Assembly: GCF_964355755.1 (NCBI RefSeq)
Contig: NC_092674.1
Coordinates: forward strand, 27,640,001 to 27,704,000
From: Antedon mediterranea
Taxonomy: Eukaryota > Echinodermata > Crinoidea > Comatulida > Antedonidae
Reading direction: 5' to 3'
Length of the DNA: 64,000 bases
Part shown: one piece after another, positions 18,201 to 29,171 of the stretch
Position numbering within the stretch: position 1 is the first letter of the stretch
Layout of the letters: every line of letters starts with the position of its first letter
Position numbers and translations under genes: made by a program
The notes under the pieces: model-generated
Told to the model about the DNA's origin: nothing
What the model saw: only the letters and a program-made list of their open reading frames with translations
The model's database searches: none

Positions 18201-18751
18201 ATCTCAGACAATGCGTCGTCGGCGCTTTTGTTGCTTCTGAGTACATGCACGCTAGCCCTTCTTTCATCTCTCACTATTTTCAACTACCTATCCATACTCT
18301 TCTTGATTCTGGTGTGATTATTGCCAATAAAACGTCGTTACTGTAGGTCTAAACTCTTTTACAGGTCAATGCGAATTCAATGCCTGGACATATTGTAATA
18401 TTCGATCAATTTCCGTTGACTACGTCTGGAAAGGTAGGCTAACATTACCTGCTCGCGATATTTCTTTTCATACATAATTTGGAGACCTCTCTCATGAAAC
18501 GTCACAAAATAAACATGAATATTCACTAGTCATATCCATAAGGTGTTACGTAAGAATTGACGTACCTGCTCCCAAATATTCAAACCACCTTTATGATAAT
18601 TATAATTAACGTTAATTTGTGATTCTACTATCATAATTTTGGGGGAACTTATACATTATAATGTATTTATTATCTATTGATATATTTTATTTTAAAGTTT
18701 GCTCGTGCACAAATCAAGAAGATTGCAGAGGAAAGATTACAGAAAAAATAA
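9295..18751 (+). CDS. ACSF2: ACSF2-like acyl-CoA synthetase (adenylate-forming enzyme), 18 exons, 563 aa
   Basis: Activates fatty acids to acyl-CoA through an acyl-AMP; vertebrate ACSF2 is mitochondrial. Exons: 9295-9474, 9963-10091, 10533-10586, 10848-10960, 11396-11443, 11685-11805, 12137-12238, 14757-14905, 15281-15372, 15586-15659, 15977-16081, 16838-16986, 17095-17149, 17345-17431, 17842-17894, 18093-18150, 18365-18433, 18698-18751; every phase matches. N-terminus RNISYTHGACDVPYIGLT resembles ACSF2 SYVHG. Motifs: phosphate-binding TSGSTGEPK (214-222), AYGMSETG (356-363), TGD (438-440), catalytic-lysine motif PLTTSGK (540-546). The hinge region after GRIK reads NIINKFSRTIHPIEVE and lacks the usual GGENIYP, so this is a divergent member. 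It is about 50 aa shorter than human ACSF2, and no clear transit peptide is seen; an upstream exon or a later ATG (9304) is possible. Exon 2 is preceded by two partial tandem copies of its own 5' end. Confidence 0.87.
9513..9662. mobile_element. AAGCTCTG MITE in ACSF2 intron 1
   Basis: Full-length copy with degenerate left end (AAATCTCTGTCTATATCGAA) and good right end (GTGTAGACAGAGCTT-type). Centre carries two CCAAATATGGTAGTGATATG-type units and the palindromic TCCATATATGGGCACATCA. Confidence 0.8.
9779..9962 (+). repeat. Two tandem 92-bp partial copies of the ACSF2 exon 2 acceptor region
   Basis: Units 9779-9870 and 9871-9962 each start at a 3' splice site with GTTGAAGGATTGGCCGCTGG and end with intron sequence leading to the next acceptor. 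The true exon 2 begins at 9963 with the same sequence. Each copy keeps an acceptor and about 44 nt of exon-like sequence, then runs into AAAGTTCATAATTTTTACTAA with an in-frame stop and no donor. They are therefore broken pseudo-exons. Confidence 0.9.
10188..10350. mobile_element. AAGCTCTG MITE in ACSF2 intron 2
   Basis: Left end AAAGGTCTGTCTACACTATA, right end GTGTAGACAGCACTTTAG. The centre has the TATGGTAG / ATGACATCATCGTGTCC block. A short fragment of a second left end lies just upstream near 10168. Confidence 0.75.
11027..11168. mobile_element. AAGCTCTG MITE in ACSF2 intron 4
   Basis: Complete copy: TAAGCTCTGTGTACACTATC at the left and GATAGTGTAGACAGAGCTTA at the right. The centre is in the opposite orientation to neighbouring copies (GGACATGATGATGTCGTATC). 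Confidence 0.85.
12627..13710. mobile_element. Foldback element, 1,084 bp, with perfect 10-bp target duplication, in ACSF2 intron 7
   Basis: Ends GGGTGTCACGAAACCTAAGA and its complement at 13691-13710. TAAATAAAAG lies directly outside both ends (12617-12626, 13711-13720). The terminal ~90 bp contain direct subrepeats of CTAAGATCACGAAAGCTAAG. Inner arms also pair (about 13080-13195 against 13390-13510, sharing CAATGTTTTTGTTTCTATGG), so nearly the whole element folds back. No transposase. The long target duplication and subrepeat arms fit a non-autonomous Mutator-like or foldback element. Confidence 0.85.
14516..14637. repeat. Tandem repeat of a ~21-bp unit related to the MITE core
   Basis: Six units of GTGCCCAAATATGGTAGTGA type. 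The unit is the central motif of the AAGCTCTG MITE, but no MITE ends are seen here, so the core appears to have expanded on its own. Confidence 0.8.
14958..15058. repeat. Interspersed repeat in ACSF2 intron 8
   Basis: Resembles 16626-16770 in intron 11. Both share GACAGCGTC near one end, an AAACATGTTTA core and a GACGACC segment. The family is unidentified. Confidence 0.55.
15466..15542. mobile_element. Short MITE with ends CCAATTTACAC
   Basis: Inverted ends ACCAATTTACACGG and GTGTAAATTGGT. Related copies with GGCCAATTTACACAGA ends are at 33229-33422 and 61722-62030. Confidence 0.65.
16310..16485 (-). repeat. tRNA-derived SINE-like repeat
   Basis: On the minus strand TGGCCGAGCAGTTAAGG matches a Leu/Ser-type tRNA A box, and AAGGTTTCGAGACC resembles a B box. 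A non-tRNA body with TCGGATAAGGAC follows. The spacing and trailing body fit a SINE rather than a working tRNA gene. Lies in ACSF2 intron 11. Confidence 0.6.
16626..16770. repeat. Interspersed repeat in ACSF2 intron 11
   Basis: Second, longer copy of the repeat at 14958-15058. It contains several CGTCTCGTCG units and GACAG at both ends, unusually GC-rich for this window. Confidence 0.55.
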
Positions 18752-18756
18752 TAGCA

Positions 18757-18957
18757 AATTTGAATGACATAATGTTATTACTTATAACATTTAGAAGACA
18801 AATATTTTTACTAGAATTATACGTTTTCGCGCGTGTTACGGTGGAGGTTTATAATAGAAAATACACATATTTGAATGACATAATGTTTTTACTTTTAACA
18901 TTAAAAAGCAAAATAGCTTTACTAGAATTACACGTTTCCGCGTGTTACGGTGGCGGT
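18757..18957. repeat. Two tandem ~105-bp direct repeats downstream of the ACSF2-like stop
   Basis: Each copy has TTGAATGACATAATGTT and later TTACTAGAATTA, ACGTTT and CGTGTTACGGTGG. The copies differ by small substitutions. They begin a few bases after the stop codon and so probably lie in the 3' UTR. Confidence 0.75.
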
Positions 18958-19564
18958 TTTCTTGTTAAAATGTGTATCATATTTTAAGAACGTTATCTGT
19001 TCATTGTAAATACAACATGTACCATTGTGTGTGTGTGTTGATTGCCTCACCACAGTGTAGCAATCCCAAGAGGACACCTCTGGGACCGACCCAACAAAAT
19101 GTCTTCTGAATAGGGGTTGGACATAGTATCAATGGTATTGCCAAGTGTTCGGGGTTTTTTTTGCTTTTAATTGATCTACCGCACCAACATGGTTAATTAA
19201 ATGTTACTAGAAATAAATATATACCACAACAGATATGCAACAGTATAATGTTTATTACGTCCGATCGTGTAAATGCGTAGTGAACTCATAATACAACCTG
19301 TGAGCTGCTGTATTTTAAATAGGCACATCGTTCAAGAGAGAAACCAATAAATATAAATAATAAACAATATGTAATCCATTCAGTTACTGATTATAGAAAG
19401 AACAAGCGAGGAGAAGAACGTAACTTCGTCTATGACCTTTATACGCAAGTTTGTTATGAAGGAAGTTGGACCGTCTGCGTCTTTTTTTCGACACTTTCGT
19501 CACAAATGAAATTAGCGCCCTCTTTTTTGTGTTAAAAGTAATAACAAGAGAGAAACGAAACAAC

Positions 19565-22500
19565 ATGGATGACTTGCCTACTGAATATGACGAAATTATA
19601 ATAGGAACAGGTAAATTTAGTACTTTGTATTCTAAATTATTAGATATTATTAGTTACTGATAAATAACTAAACGTTTGTATGTGAGGTTGATTAATGAAA
19701 TGGCTTACTAGGCGTACTATTATGACGTAAGACTACTACTTTTAGCTAGGCTAGGCCTACTGTCGACTTTGCGATGGGGCGACTTTGCGATGGGGCGACT
19801 GTGTCGGGGCGACTCACTGTGCGATGGGGCGACTGTGTAAGGGGCGACTTTGTATGGAGTGATGGGGCGACTTGACTAGCATCCCCTAGGCCTAGCCTAG
19901 GCTGTTTATTTTGCAATCAAATTATTTAATAATTTTAAAATTAATATTGTGTTTTTTAGGTTTACAGGAAAGCATCCTTGGGGCTGGACTGGCCAGGATA
20001 GGTCGAGCAGTTCTTCAAATTGACAGGTAAGTGACTCTGGGCAGGATTTGAACCAATACCATGTACCGTATCCTAACATCCGTTTACTAAAGATACGGTA
20101 AAATTGCATTACGTGTGTGACGTCATCGTATAAGGACTTTGGATTTTGTTCACATCGCGTCTGTAGAGAGAATGCCTATCGGCGGCGCCAGGCTGCATGG
20201 ATGTGTGCGCTTATGATTCTTTGAATCGGCCTCGAGGCTAGACCTAGTATTACTATGATATCTCTATGGTTTTATTTTATTCCAAATTGCCTATTTAGGC
20301 CTATATTTTTTAATAAACTTTGTTTACAGATGGTGACCATAAACAAAAAGCAAATGCGGACAATAAAGGGGCCCTCAAATACTATGATTTAGACAATATG
20401 CCTAGCCCCAGGTCTTAGTCACAGAAATCAGCGCACACATGAAGCTGGCCCCAGCCTGTTAAACAAACTGATATACCGAGCCTGGCTATAGCATGGTTAT
20501 AGACTATAGTACGTAGTAGGCCTCTTTTGAAACGGTAAATTTCTGTATTCTAGAATTAAAATCAACATATTTTAGCCTATCAATAATAACAGACGTAGGC
20601 CTAGGCTACATTTAGTTTTGTCACACAACGGGGATAATAGCGATAAATGAAGCATAATAAAGAAAATGTTAAGCCGCCGGTTGATCACTGTTTTTGCGAT
20701 ATGAAAAAAAATCCCAAGTCCTTATACGATGACGTTACACACGTACCAGCACCCCATTGGCTGACTATGACGTAATGCAATTTTACCGTACCTTTAGCAA
20801 ACAGAAGTTAGGATACGGTACCGTATTTTTAGCCACACATTAATAAATACTTTGTACTGTATTTTTAGTAATATATGATTGTATTGTATTTTTATCTTAG
20901 AAATGAGTATTATGGCGGTGATTGGGCGACCTTTAACCTAAATGGATTAGAAACATGGATTGAATCCAACCGCCAGGTAATCTACTCATACAATTAATTG
21001 TTTCTTCTTTAACTTAACTTAATTATCTTTCTTTATGTTAAACGTGAAAAATTAAGATTAATAAAATCTGAGTTTGAATAGGTCATTTTTTGTAGTTTTA
21101 ACAAAGTTAATCACTTCCATAGAAAAAAAAACCCATTGGCTGCCAGAAATTACAGTTTTTTCCAGGTAAAAACTTCTTTTTTTCGGCCCAATTTTTGGTC
21201 AAAGTGAATAACTATTATGTGACATTAAAATGGGATATTCTACAAAAAACATTTTACAAATTATGTTTCAGGGGGACAATACATTTTTAATGTTTTTTGC
21301 TGTGTTTTTATATTGTAAATACTGTGTTTTACTGTGAGAAATTTGATCAAATGATTGTATTTTGTCATACAAATGAAATTTAATAATAAAATCAAATTTT
21401 TAATAGAATGAATCTAATGATAACGACGATGTCATGTCTGTTTCTGCGGACTTACTGGAAGATGGAGAGAGAATAGTGTACTTACCAAGATATGGCGATA
21501 CAGTATCAAATTTAGAGGTTCAATGGTTTGTTAGGTATGTGTTTCATTACTATAATTGTGAGTTTTGTTGCGGCAAACATTTCACCCGATAGTGAGAAAC
21601 AATTGTTTTGATTTCTAACCTAAGCAAACATATGTTGTACAAAGCTTCCATATCACAAATATGGTTTACTTATTTATTAATCAATTCTGCTTAAAATATC
21701 TCTTTTAAAATTATTTTTAAGTGAGGGAGAACCAGTTCCAGAAAGACGAAGACTTTTTAACAGACTTCCTGAAGCACCTGCAGTATCTCCAGACTTGCCT
21801 GGAGATGGTGCTCCTCCAGAAGATAATGATGATTCACAACAGGTACCAGTGCCTCAAGAGGGAGCCAACCTGCCAGAGGAACCAGTAGCAAATATGGCAG
21901 AACCTCAATCTGCAGATGTTCCCACAATGGCAGATCAATCTAATGCATTAGAGAATGTGGAAGATGGCAGTATTGGTAGTTCTACAGATGCTGGTGTTTT
22001 CTCTGCACAGCCAGAGGATTCCAATGATGTAAGTGATGCTGAAGCTCTTGCACAGGATGCTGCAGAGGAATCTGTACCAGCAGCATCAACACAGGATGCT
22101 GAAAAGGAACCTGCAGCAGCAGCACCAACACAGGATGCAGCATCAGAAACAGTAGATCCAGTTCCACAAGAGTCTCCAGGTGTGGAAGCCGCAGCAGGAG
22201 AACCTGTAGCAGTAGACCCTGCAGCAGTAGATGGTGTCAGCGATGGCAATGAAATTAATGAACCCAGAAAACAATGGACACAAAATCTTATAAAACATGA
22301 ATGGAGAAAGTTTAACATTGATCTTTCACCAAAGGTATAAAGCAGTAAATAGTTGTAATATTTTAGCTATCTAACCATGACTGGTTCTTGGTAATAGAGC
22401 CACTGTGTGCCCTGTTGTGTGTAAATTATGACTGTTTGATAAGCAATGTGAAAGGGGTAATACTAAAGCTCTGTCAACACCATCAAACTAGTTTGACAAA

Positions 22501-25500
22501 ATAAGTTTGATGTTCCCAAATAATATGGTAGTGATATTACGCTTAAATATGGTAATGATATGACATCGTCATCTTATTATATGGCCACATCAAATTTTGT
22601 TGTCACATAAAGTTTGATAGTGTAGATAAGACGAGGCTTAATAGAGAATATACCCATAATTATTTCATCAACAAAATTAATACATTTTGTATTATAGTAC
22701 TGTATTTAGTTTACAGCATCACATTCAAGTTACTTAAATAAATCATTTTGTTTGACAAATCCAAATGAAATTACTCACATTCTTTAGCTTTCGCCATCTT
22801 GGCTGATGGCTTGATCACAGGTGATCCGGTCCACTGCTACAATCCTACAAAATGCACTTATTCACGGACATCTAATTATTGTTTTTATACAGCTGATGTT
22901 TTGTAGGGGTTCGTTAATTGAAGCCTTGATTGAGTCCAGAGTCAGCCGCTATGCTGAATTCAAAGCTATAACAAGGACATTGACATTTATCAATGGAAAA
23001 ATAGAAAAGGTGCACATTTATTAAATACTATATTTATAGATAAAGTTTAATTTATTTTATTTTACTAGTAATCTATCCAATATTTCATATGTTATTACAC
23101 CTCATTATTTTTTTACTGAAGGTTCCATGTTCTAGAGCTGATGTATTCAGTAGCAAATATGTGACAATGTTAGAGAAAAGAATACTGATGAAGTTTATAG
23201 AATTTTGTTTACACTATCAAGAAAGACAATTAGAATATGAAGGTAAGATGTTATAACGTGTATGTTAAGCTCTTTTTACACTATCAAACCAGTGGCGTAT
23301 CCAGGATTTTGAAGTTGGGGGGAGGGGCCACGAATTGCCAATTTGCCGACAAAATTGGTGTCATTATCTGTACATACACCTGATCAATACATGTTCTAGG
23401 ATTGCATAGTCATAATTGTCTTATATGGGATAACGATGCAAAATTAAAACCAAACCAACATTATCTGTTAGTATGTTGTATTCATATTACAATAAAGGAA
23501 GAATTAGGAAAATCTGATTTGTAGTTAAGCTCTGTTTACACTATCAAACTACTTTGACAAAAGAAAAATGTGATGTACACAAATATGGTAGTGATATGAC
23601 ATCACCATGGCCATATATGGGCACATCAAATTTTGTTGTCGCATAAAGTTTGATAGTGTACTGTAGACAGGACTTATTCAGGTTTAATAATACCAGGACC
23701 AAGTATGTTATATTTTGTACCATGGTACATCCAGACTAAATCAAATCTGTGTCTTAAGCTCTGTCTACAATACCAAACTAGTTTGACAAAAAAAGTATGA
23801 TGTGCCTAAATATGGTAGTGATATGCCCAAGTATGGTAGTGATATGACATCATCATGTCCATATATGGGCACACCATGTTTTTGTCACATTGATAAGATA
23901 AGCTTTATACAAATCTTGTTTTGCAGAATATTTGAACAAACCATTTGTAGAGTTTTTAAAGTTCAAGAAGCTTACCAGCACATTACAGCATTTTGTTATA
24001 CACTCCATTGCCATGGTAACGCAAGATACACTAACAGAAGATGTAAGTTAAAATATTTATTTCCACATCCAACAGTGTGTGAACTTATCAATTATAGAAA
24101 AAACTAAGCATGTGTCTTATTATAATGATGATAGACCTACTTTTAAAACTATTGTCTAGCAATATTTGGCCACATAATATTATTAATTATACAGCGTGAA
24201 CAGTATATTTCTTAATTATATTTTCAGGGGTTGAAGGCCACGCATCATTTCTTGAAATCACTTGGTCGCTATGGCAATACAGCATTTCTATGGACGCTCT
24301 ATGGAAGTGGAGAGCTCCCTCAATGTTTCTGTAGAATGTGTGCTGTTTTTAATGGAATCTATATGTTACGATGTACAGGGAAAGGACTGATTGTTGATGC
24401 CGAAAATAAGTGAGTAGGATTTAATTTAGTTCAGAAGATGGCTTCAGAGATGTCCAGGTTTAATTAGCTAAATGTCTTGCAGAACCTCTGTAGCTTTAAA
24501 GGTCTGGAAATCAAATCCATTTCTTTACTAACTACACTACCTATCAAGCTAGTTTGAAAAGTGTGATGTGCCCATATATGGTAGTGATATGCCAAAATAT
24601 GGTAGTGATGTGACATCATCATGTCTATATATGGGCAAATTAAACCAATTATTGGTAGGCTGTATATCCTGTAATCACACAATACTGTACTATATCTGTA
24701 GGAATGACATAATTTAATTTGTTTACTAGATGTAAAGGCATCATCAGCTCAGATGGAAGAAGATTGATCTGCAAGAATATTATTATGGATCACAGCTACA
24801 GGCCATCGCTGGCGTCTGCTGCCACTACCTCGTACGTATTAGATTTTGTTTTCATACAAAAGCTTTAAAGCTCTGTCTACACTATCAAACTTAATGTGAC
24901 CAAAAAATGTGATGTGCCCATATATGGACATGATGATGTCATAACACTACCATATTTAGGCACATCACACTTCCTTTATCAAACTAGTTTGATAGTGTAG
25001 ACAGAGCTTAAGAGAAATTACAATATGTTAAAGGAAGTGTGATGTGCCTAAATATGGTAGTGTTATGACATCATCATGTCCATATATGGGCCCATCACAT
25101 TTTTTGGTCACATTAAGTTTGATAGTGTAGACAGAGCTTAAGAGAAATTACAATATGTATAAACTGTGTCAGGCTTATAATCTATTAAGTTAGTACAGTT
25201 CTCCATTCTGCAGTAGGTAATTTATTTTATTACAACACTAGTAATTTTAACCATATTTGATTACATTTAGACTTGTTTCCAGAGCAGTGTTTATGACTGA
25301 CCGATCTATATGGCCAACCGGTCAAGAGGAGGTAAGATAATAATCATTTTATTACTATTATTTTAAAAATTATAATATTTATACAATTTTAATATGATAC
25401 TGTATTAATTCAGTAATTGTTATTACTGTATTTATAACATTTCAGATATCTTTACTGACTGTTCCTCCACTTGAAGGGAGCCCTCAAACTATCCAAGTTA

Positions 25501-27389
25501 TTGAGCTTCCGTATGGTACTTATGCGTGTCCAAAGGATTTATGTAAGTTCTGTGTGTTATATTTATTTTACTGTTATATTTATTACTTCTTTCCCCCTGG
25601 AGAATAAGGTGCTAGTATTTAAGTCCTCCATACTTCCCTGTATAAGGCTGCAGTCTCTGCCTCTGTCCATGTTCTGTATCCCAACGTGTTCCTTTCCTTT
25701 TCTCCAGTTCTCCAGTTTTCTTTTGCCTTCAGGTGCCCATGTCAATTCATTGGTGTATAATTTTGATTCATACCTAATACATGTCCAATCCAGTTTAATC
25801 TCCTTATCTTTATGCATTCATTCATTCATTTTCCATAGTATACAAAATAAAACAAGTTGATCAAAACTTTGAGATTAAAATGAAATAGTATAAAATGAAA
25901 GGATGTCTTTATAGGAGAAAATGTCACTTAAGCTAAGGCCACCGGTGAAACGCAAGACATTTGAATGGCTAACCTATTAGTAAACAATATGAAGTAAATG
26001 AAAGGAAAAAAAAAGATAAATGGCAGGATATCATCAATGATTATTTGATTGGATTTTTTCTATAGTATGTACTAAATGAATGTATGTGTAGGAAGCATGT
26101 TTGTTAAAATAATAATAAATTTCTCTTAATAATTTATTTGTTTAGTTATAATACACCTGACATGCAAATCACACCATAAGACTGCAAAAGAAGACTTCCA
26201 GCAAGTCTGTAAGCTACTATTCCAGCCTACAGACTCTGAAGATGATGCTAACTGCACTAAGCCTAGGATTATTTGGAGTATGTACTTCAACATGGTTGAT
26301 ATGACTGGCGTTGAAGAGGAGGAGTTAAAAGAAGGGCTTCCTGGTAACACAGAGGTAACCAGTGGGCCTGGCTGCAGTATAGGCTATGAACATGCTGTTC
26401 AACAGGTAAACTGGGTTCTGTAAATCTACAAGAGGAGGTCATAGTCACATCCAGGGGCATCCCCAAAATGTTGAAAATTGTAATGCAAAAGATGGGCTTA
26501 ATTTTAGAAATTAATTTTAAAGCTTTTAGTTGTACCTGTCTTCCCTAAGACACAGACAAAGTTTCTGATTTTTTTTACAAGGATTTACAGTTAAACTCTG
26601 TCTACACTATCAAACTTTATGTGACAAAAAGATGTGATGTGCTCATTATTACATCATATCACTACCATATTTGTGAACATCGCACCTTTTTTTCAAACTA
26701 GAGTGTAGACAGAGCTTTATTAGTCATGCTACCACCTTAGTACGGGAATCATATTTTACAATGTTTCTGTAAAAAACATACCTTTAAATGTGGTATTTTT
26801 TTAATATTTTCAGGCCAAAAGCATTTTTGAAAGACTTTGTCCAGGGGAGGATTTCTTACCTGCTGTACCAGACCCTGATGACATCATCATAGAAAACCAG
26901 TCACATGACAATCCAGGTCACAAGGTACTGTTAACAAATATCACCCAATCTCTGCAATGCATATTTTATGTAAACATTATTATGTTTGTAGATTTGAGAA
27001 GGTTGTAAGTTGGAAATGTTACTGTATTTAAACTGATATATTTGATATATATGCAGTATTTTTAACTTAAACTTCAATATACTAATCGAAACCATGAGAG
27101 GAAAATGTTTTCACTGATATATTTGATATTTTAGCCCGGGTTTGAAGACAATGCATCTGAAAATAATGAAGAAAGCAAGACTCCACAAAATGAAGATATC
27201 AAATCACCAGAAAATGAAGATATATGTAAAGAGAATAAAGAAAAACCACAAGATGAAAGTGGTGAGAAAATTGATACAGGAACGATAGAAGGAATGACAG
27301 AAGAATTAAGTATAGAAGAAAAGAAGGCAAATACATCTGAAATAAATGCAGAAAAAGAGTGTGACAACACTTTCGATGAAAATTCATAA
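19565..27389 (+). CDS. CHM: Rab escort protein (REP1/CHM), component A of Rab geranylgeranyltransferase, 15 exons, 783 aa
   Basis: Presents newly made Rab GTPases to geranylgeranyltransferase II and delivers them to membranes. Exons: 19565-19610, 19960-20026, 20901-20976, 21407-21534, 21722-22334, 22893-23009, 23122-23242, 23927-24042, 24228-24409, 24730-24831, 25271-25331, 25446-25542, 26146-26405, 26814-26924, 27135-27389; phases all match. GDI-superfamily signatures: IIIGTGLQESI near the N-terminus, [39 protein letters not shown]. The C-terminal half follows vertebrate REP closely ([35 protein letters not shown]). It exceeds human REP1 (~650 aa) because exon 5 (residues 106-310) encodes a long Ala/Pro/Glu/Asp-rich linker. 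The last exon (residues ~700-783) is an acidic, Asn/Glu/Lys-rich tail. The start at 19565 aligns with family N-termini; an in-frame ATG lies upstream at 19466. Confidence 0.94.
19763..19872. repeat. Minisatellite in CHM intron 1
   Basis: About six imperfect units of GATGGGGCGACTTTGC type, 15-20 bp long, GC-rich. Confidence 0.75.
20063..20820. mobile_element. Inverted-repeat element, ~758 bp, in CHM intron 2
   Basis: Ends TACCGTATCCTAACATCCG and, complemented at the right, TACCGTATCCTAACTTCTG. The arms continue through CGGTAAAATTGCATTACG and TCATCGTATAAGGACTTGGG-type sequence for about 90-120 bp. The middle (about 20160-20690) has no open frame. No clear target duplication. Confidence 0.7.
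21055..21330. repeat. Interspersed repeat in CHM intron 3
   Basis: Shares TTTTAACAAAGTTAATCACTT, CCCATTGGCTG, AATTTTTGGTCAAAGTG and a GGGACAATACATT-type end with 59455-59760, and in part with 39930-40060 in the opposite orientation. Family not recognised; AT-rich and non-coding. Confidence 0.6.
22463..22640. mobile_element. AAGCTCTG MITE in CHM intron 5
   Basis: TAAAGCTCTGTCAACACCATC at the left, GATAGTGTAGATAAGACGAG at the right. Centre includes ATTACGCTTAAATATGGTAA. Diverged but full length. Confidence 0.75.
23267..23340. mobile_element. MITE fragments in CHM intron 7
   Basis: A lone AAGCTCTG-type left end (TAAGCTCTTTTTACACTATC) runs into CAGTGGCGTATCCAGGATTT. The latter resembles the CAGTGGCGTA ends of hAT-type elements. 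Neither has a visible partner end. Confidence 0.45.
23524..23672. mobile_element. AAGCTCTG MITE in CHM intron 7, first full copy
   Basis: TTAAGCTCTGTTTACACTATC and, at the right, GATAGTGTACTGTAGACAGG. The centre has TATGGTAGTGATATGACATC and CCATATATGGGCACATCA. Confidence 0.85.
23755..23910. mobile_element. AAGCTCTG MITE in CHM intron 7, second full copy
   Basis: TTAAGCTCTGTCTACAATACC at the left with two TATGGTAGTGATATG units. The right end is degenerate (TGATAAGATAAGCTTTA) and lies only about 17 bp before exon 8. Confidence 0.75.
24530..24645. mobile_element. AAGCTCTG MITE, truncated, in CHM intron 9
   Basis: ACTACCTATCAAGCTAGTTT at the left, two TATGGTAGTGAT units and CTATATATGGGCAAATTA. 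The right inverted end is missing. Confidence 0.7.
24866..25011. mobile_element. AAGCTCTG MITE in CHM intron 10
   Basis: Both ends are intact (TAAAGCTCTGTCTACACTAT; GATAGTGTAGACAGAGCTTA). The centre is in inverted orientation (GGACATGATGATGTCATAAC). Confidence 0.9.
25012..25160. mobile_element. AAGCTCTG MITE in CHM intron 10, adjacent second copy
   Basis: Lacks its own left end. The block ending AGAGCTTAAGAGAAATTACA and AATATGT occurs at both 24988-25027 and 25119-25159, so the pair looks like a local duplication or recombination product between two copies. Confidence 0.75.
26591..26720. mobile_element. AAGCTCTG MITE in CHM intron 13
   Basis: Left end TTAAACTCTGTCTACACTAT, right end AGAGTGTAGACAGAGCTTTA, with a shortened centre (ATTACATCATATCACTACC). 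Confidence 0.8.
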
Positions 27390-27654
27390 CAATGCATCAA
27401 ATCTGTGTGATTTATTGTAATTATTGGTGTACTGTACTGTAACATTTGTAAAGAATTTAATCAATGTAATTGAATTGTTTTAGAGCTGTTAATGCAATCA
27501 TGTTTTAAAACTAAATTGTATATTGATTTAGTAGATATGGATAAACCAATCAAATTATTATAAATTAAATGTTGGAAAATGGATAGGAGGGGAATAGAGA
27601 GAGGCACATGTTATTCTGTATTTTGATTGGTCGGTTGTAGACCTGGCTGACCAA

Positions 27655-29171
27655 TCATACTAGCGATACTATAGTCGTACGCTTATGTTAAATATTATAA
27701 GTGAGAGAGTTTGTCTGTTTGTTTGTTTGTCTGTTTGTTTGTCTGTTTGTTCGTTATACAAAATTTTGTTACTGCACATAATCTTACATATGGGGTATCA
27801 AAATGACCGCAATTGTACCGGGAATGTTCTAAGCTATATTTCAACATCATCCGCCACCTAGGATCCAAGTTAGGGACCAAAATGTGGTCAAAACCCCCAC
27901 TTTCGATGTTTGTTCGTTATAAAAATTTCTGTGTCTGCACGTAACCATACGTATGGGGTATCAAAATGATGGCAATTGTACCCGGAAGGTTTGTACCCGG
28001 AAGGTTTTAAACTAAATTTAAAAAAATTCCCCCGACTCCTGGGGTTTTTGTGGAATGGGTGGGGGGGGGGGGGGTGGTTGTGTGGTGGTTTGTGATGTCA
28101 TTTTTGCTAGGGCTCGGGGTTGTAGGCTATCGAATTGTAAAATTATACTACAAAAGTTTTACAGTATTTGAATTATCCTCAGCAAGGCGTTTGGGGAAAT
28201 ATAGATATAGATATACATATTTTATTCATTAAACAATATGACACCTATTCAATTACACATTTAGCAAAGTACTTTAACCATATCCAGCTATTTATTGGTC
28301 TCTTGGATTGCCTCATTACAGACATCCATACCTGTGTGAACATACACATGTTGGTTACTGTTACTGTGTTCAACTACATCACCAATCCTCCAAGGAAAAA
28401 AACGTACATTGTGGGAGAGTGGGGTTGGGAGATAGGGTTTGGGAGTTTGGTTTCAGGAGAGAGTGGGGATTTTGCTTACACCAGAATTGTGGTTGGAAAC
28501 TTTTAAAGTATTTAATCATCCCTGGGAAGCAGATGGGAGTTTGGGGTGGGGATGTACATGTAGGCCTATCACCATGACCGAAACTGTATTTGGAATGTTT
28601 TAAACTACATTTGAAAACTGCCACTGAGGGATTATGGGTTGGGAGTGATAATAATATAAATTGTACTGGAACCGGCTTCAACAGATCACCCAGTGTATCT
28701 GCGGTGTGTTTTTTGTAGGGGGAGGAGGAGCGAAAATACTAGCGTAATGAAGTAGCCTATATGATTCGATTGTACTAGGAAAAGTTACTAAATTTGAACT
28801 GTCCAGGGGAGGAGTTAAGGTTTGTTGATGGTGGCTGGGGTGGTGAAAGGAGAAAGAAGGCTGGGTGCCCGCAGTATCTAAATTACAAATTTTAATTATC
28901 AGCCAATATGACACCTATTCATTTACACAATTTACAACGTACTACAACCATTATTAGACCCGTCGTAGTTATGAATACTCCTCTCAATTCGAAGCTTAGG
29001 TTGAATTGAATTTGTCCATCACTGGGAAGATTTTGTTTTTAAGAAAGAGTATGGGGTGTTATTGAGGGGTGGATGTTGGTGAGTATAGACAGATACTGGC
29101 GTTGGGTGTTATGTACTGAGAAGGCTGTAAACTAATTTTCAAACCCGCCCTGGGGCGGGTATAATTGCTAG
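27655..29171 (+). mobile_element. Non-autonomous Helitron-like element downstream of CHM
   Basis: The right end has the Helitron hallmark: hairpin ACCCGCCC-TG-GGGCGGGT at 29143-29160, then seven bases and CTAG, followed by T. The left part has GTGAGAGAGTTTGTCTG and a (TTTG/TCTG)n tract (27706-27752), as in many animal Helitrons. A TC preceded by A is at 27655, fitting insertion between A and T, but the exact left end is uncertain. Inside are degenerate repeats of GGGGTATCAAAATGA type, a G tract near 28060 and no helicase or Rep gene. Confidence 0.6.

Noticed and set aside
20003-20070. tRNA or SINE on the minus strand (GGTTCAAATCC B box)
   Set aside because: A B-box match is present, but no convincing A box at the right distance; the region partly overlaps an inverted-repeat element.
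21935-22318. Minus-strand Ser/Ala-rich open frame
   Set aside because: Shadow of the low-complexity CHM exon 5; no splice or start context and no domain.
22785-22815. Extra CHM exon between exons 5 and 6 (TCTTAG acceptor)
   Set aside because: It would introduce a stop; splicing 22334 directly to 22893 keeps frame and matches the family sequence (SPK then [12 protein letters not shown]).
25471-25860. 129-aa open frame overlapping CHM exon 12
   Set aside because: Wrong frame relative to the CHM exon and continues through its intron; no domain.
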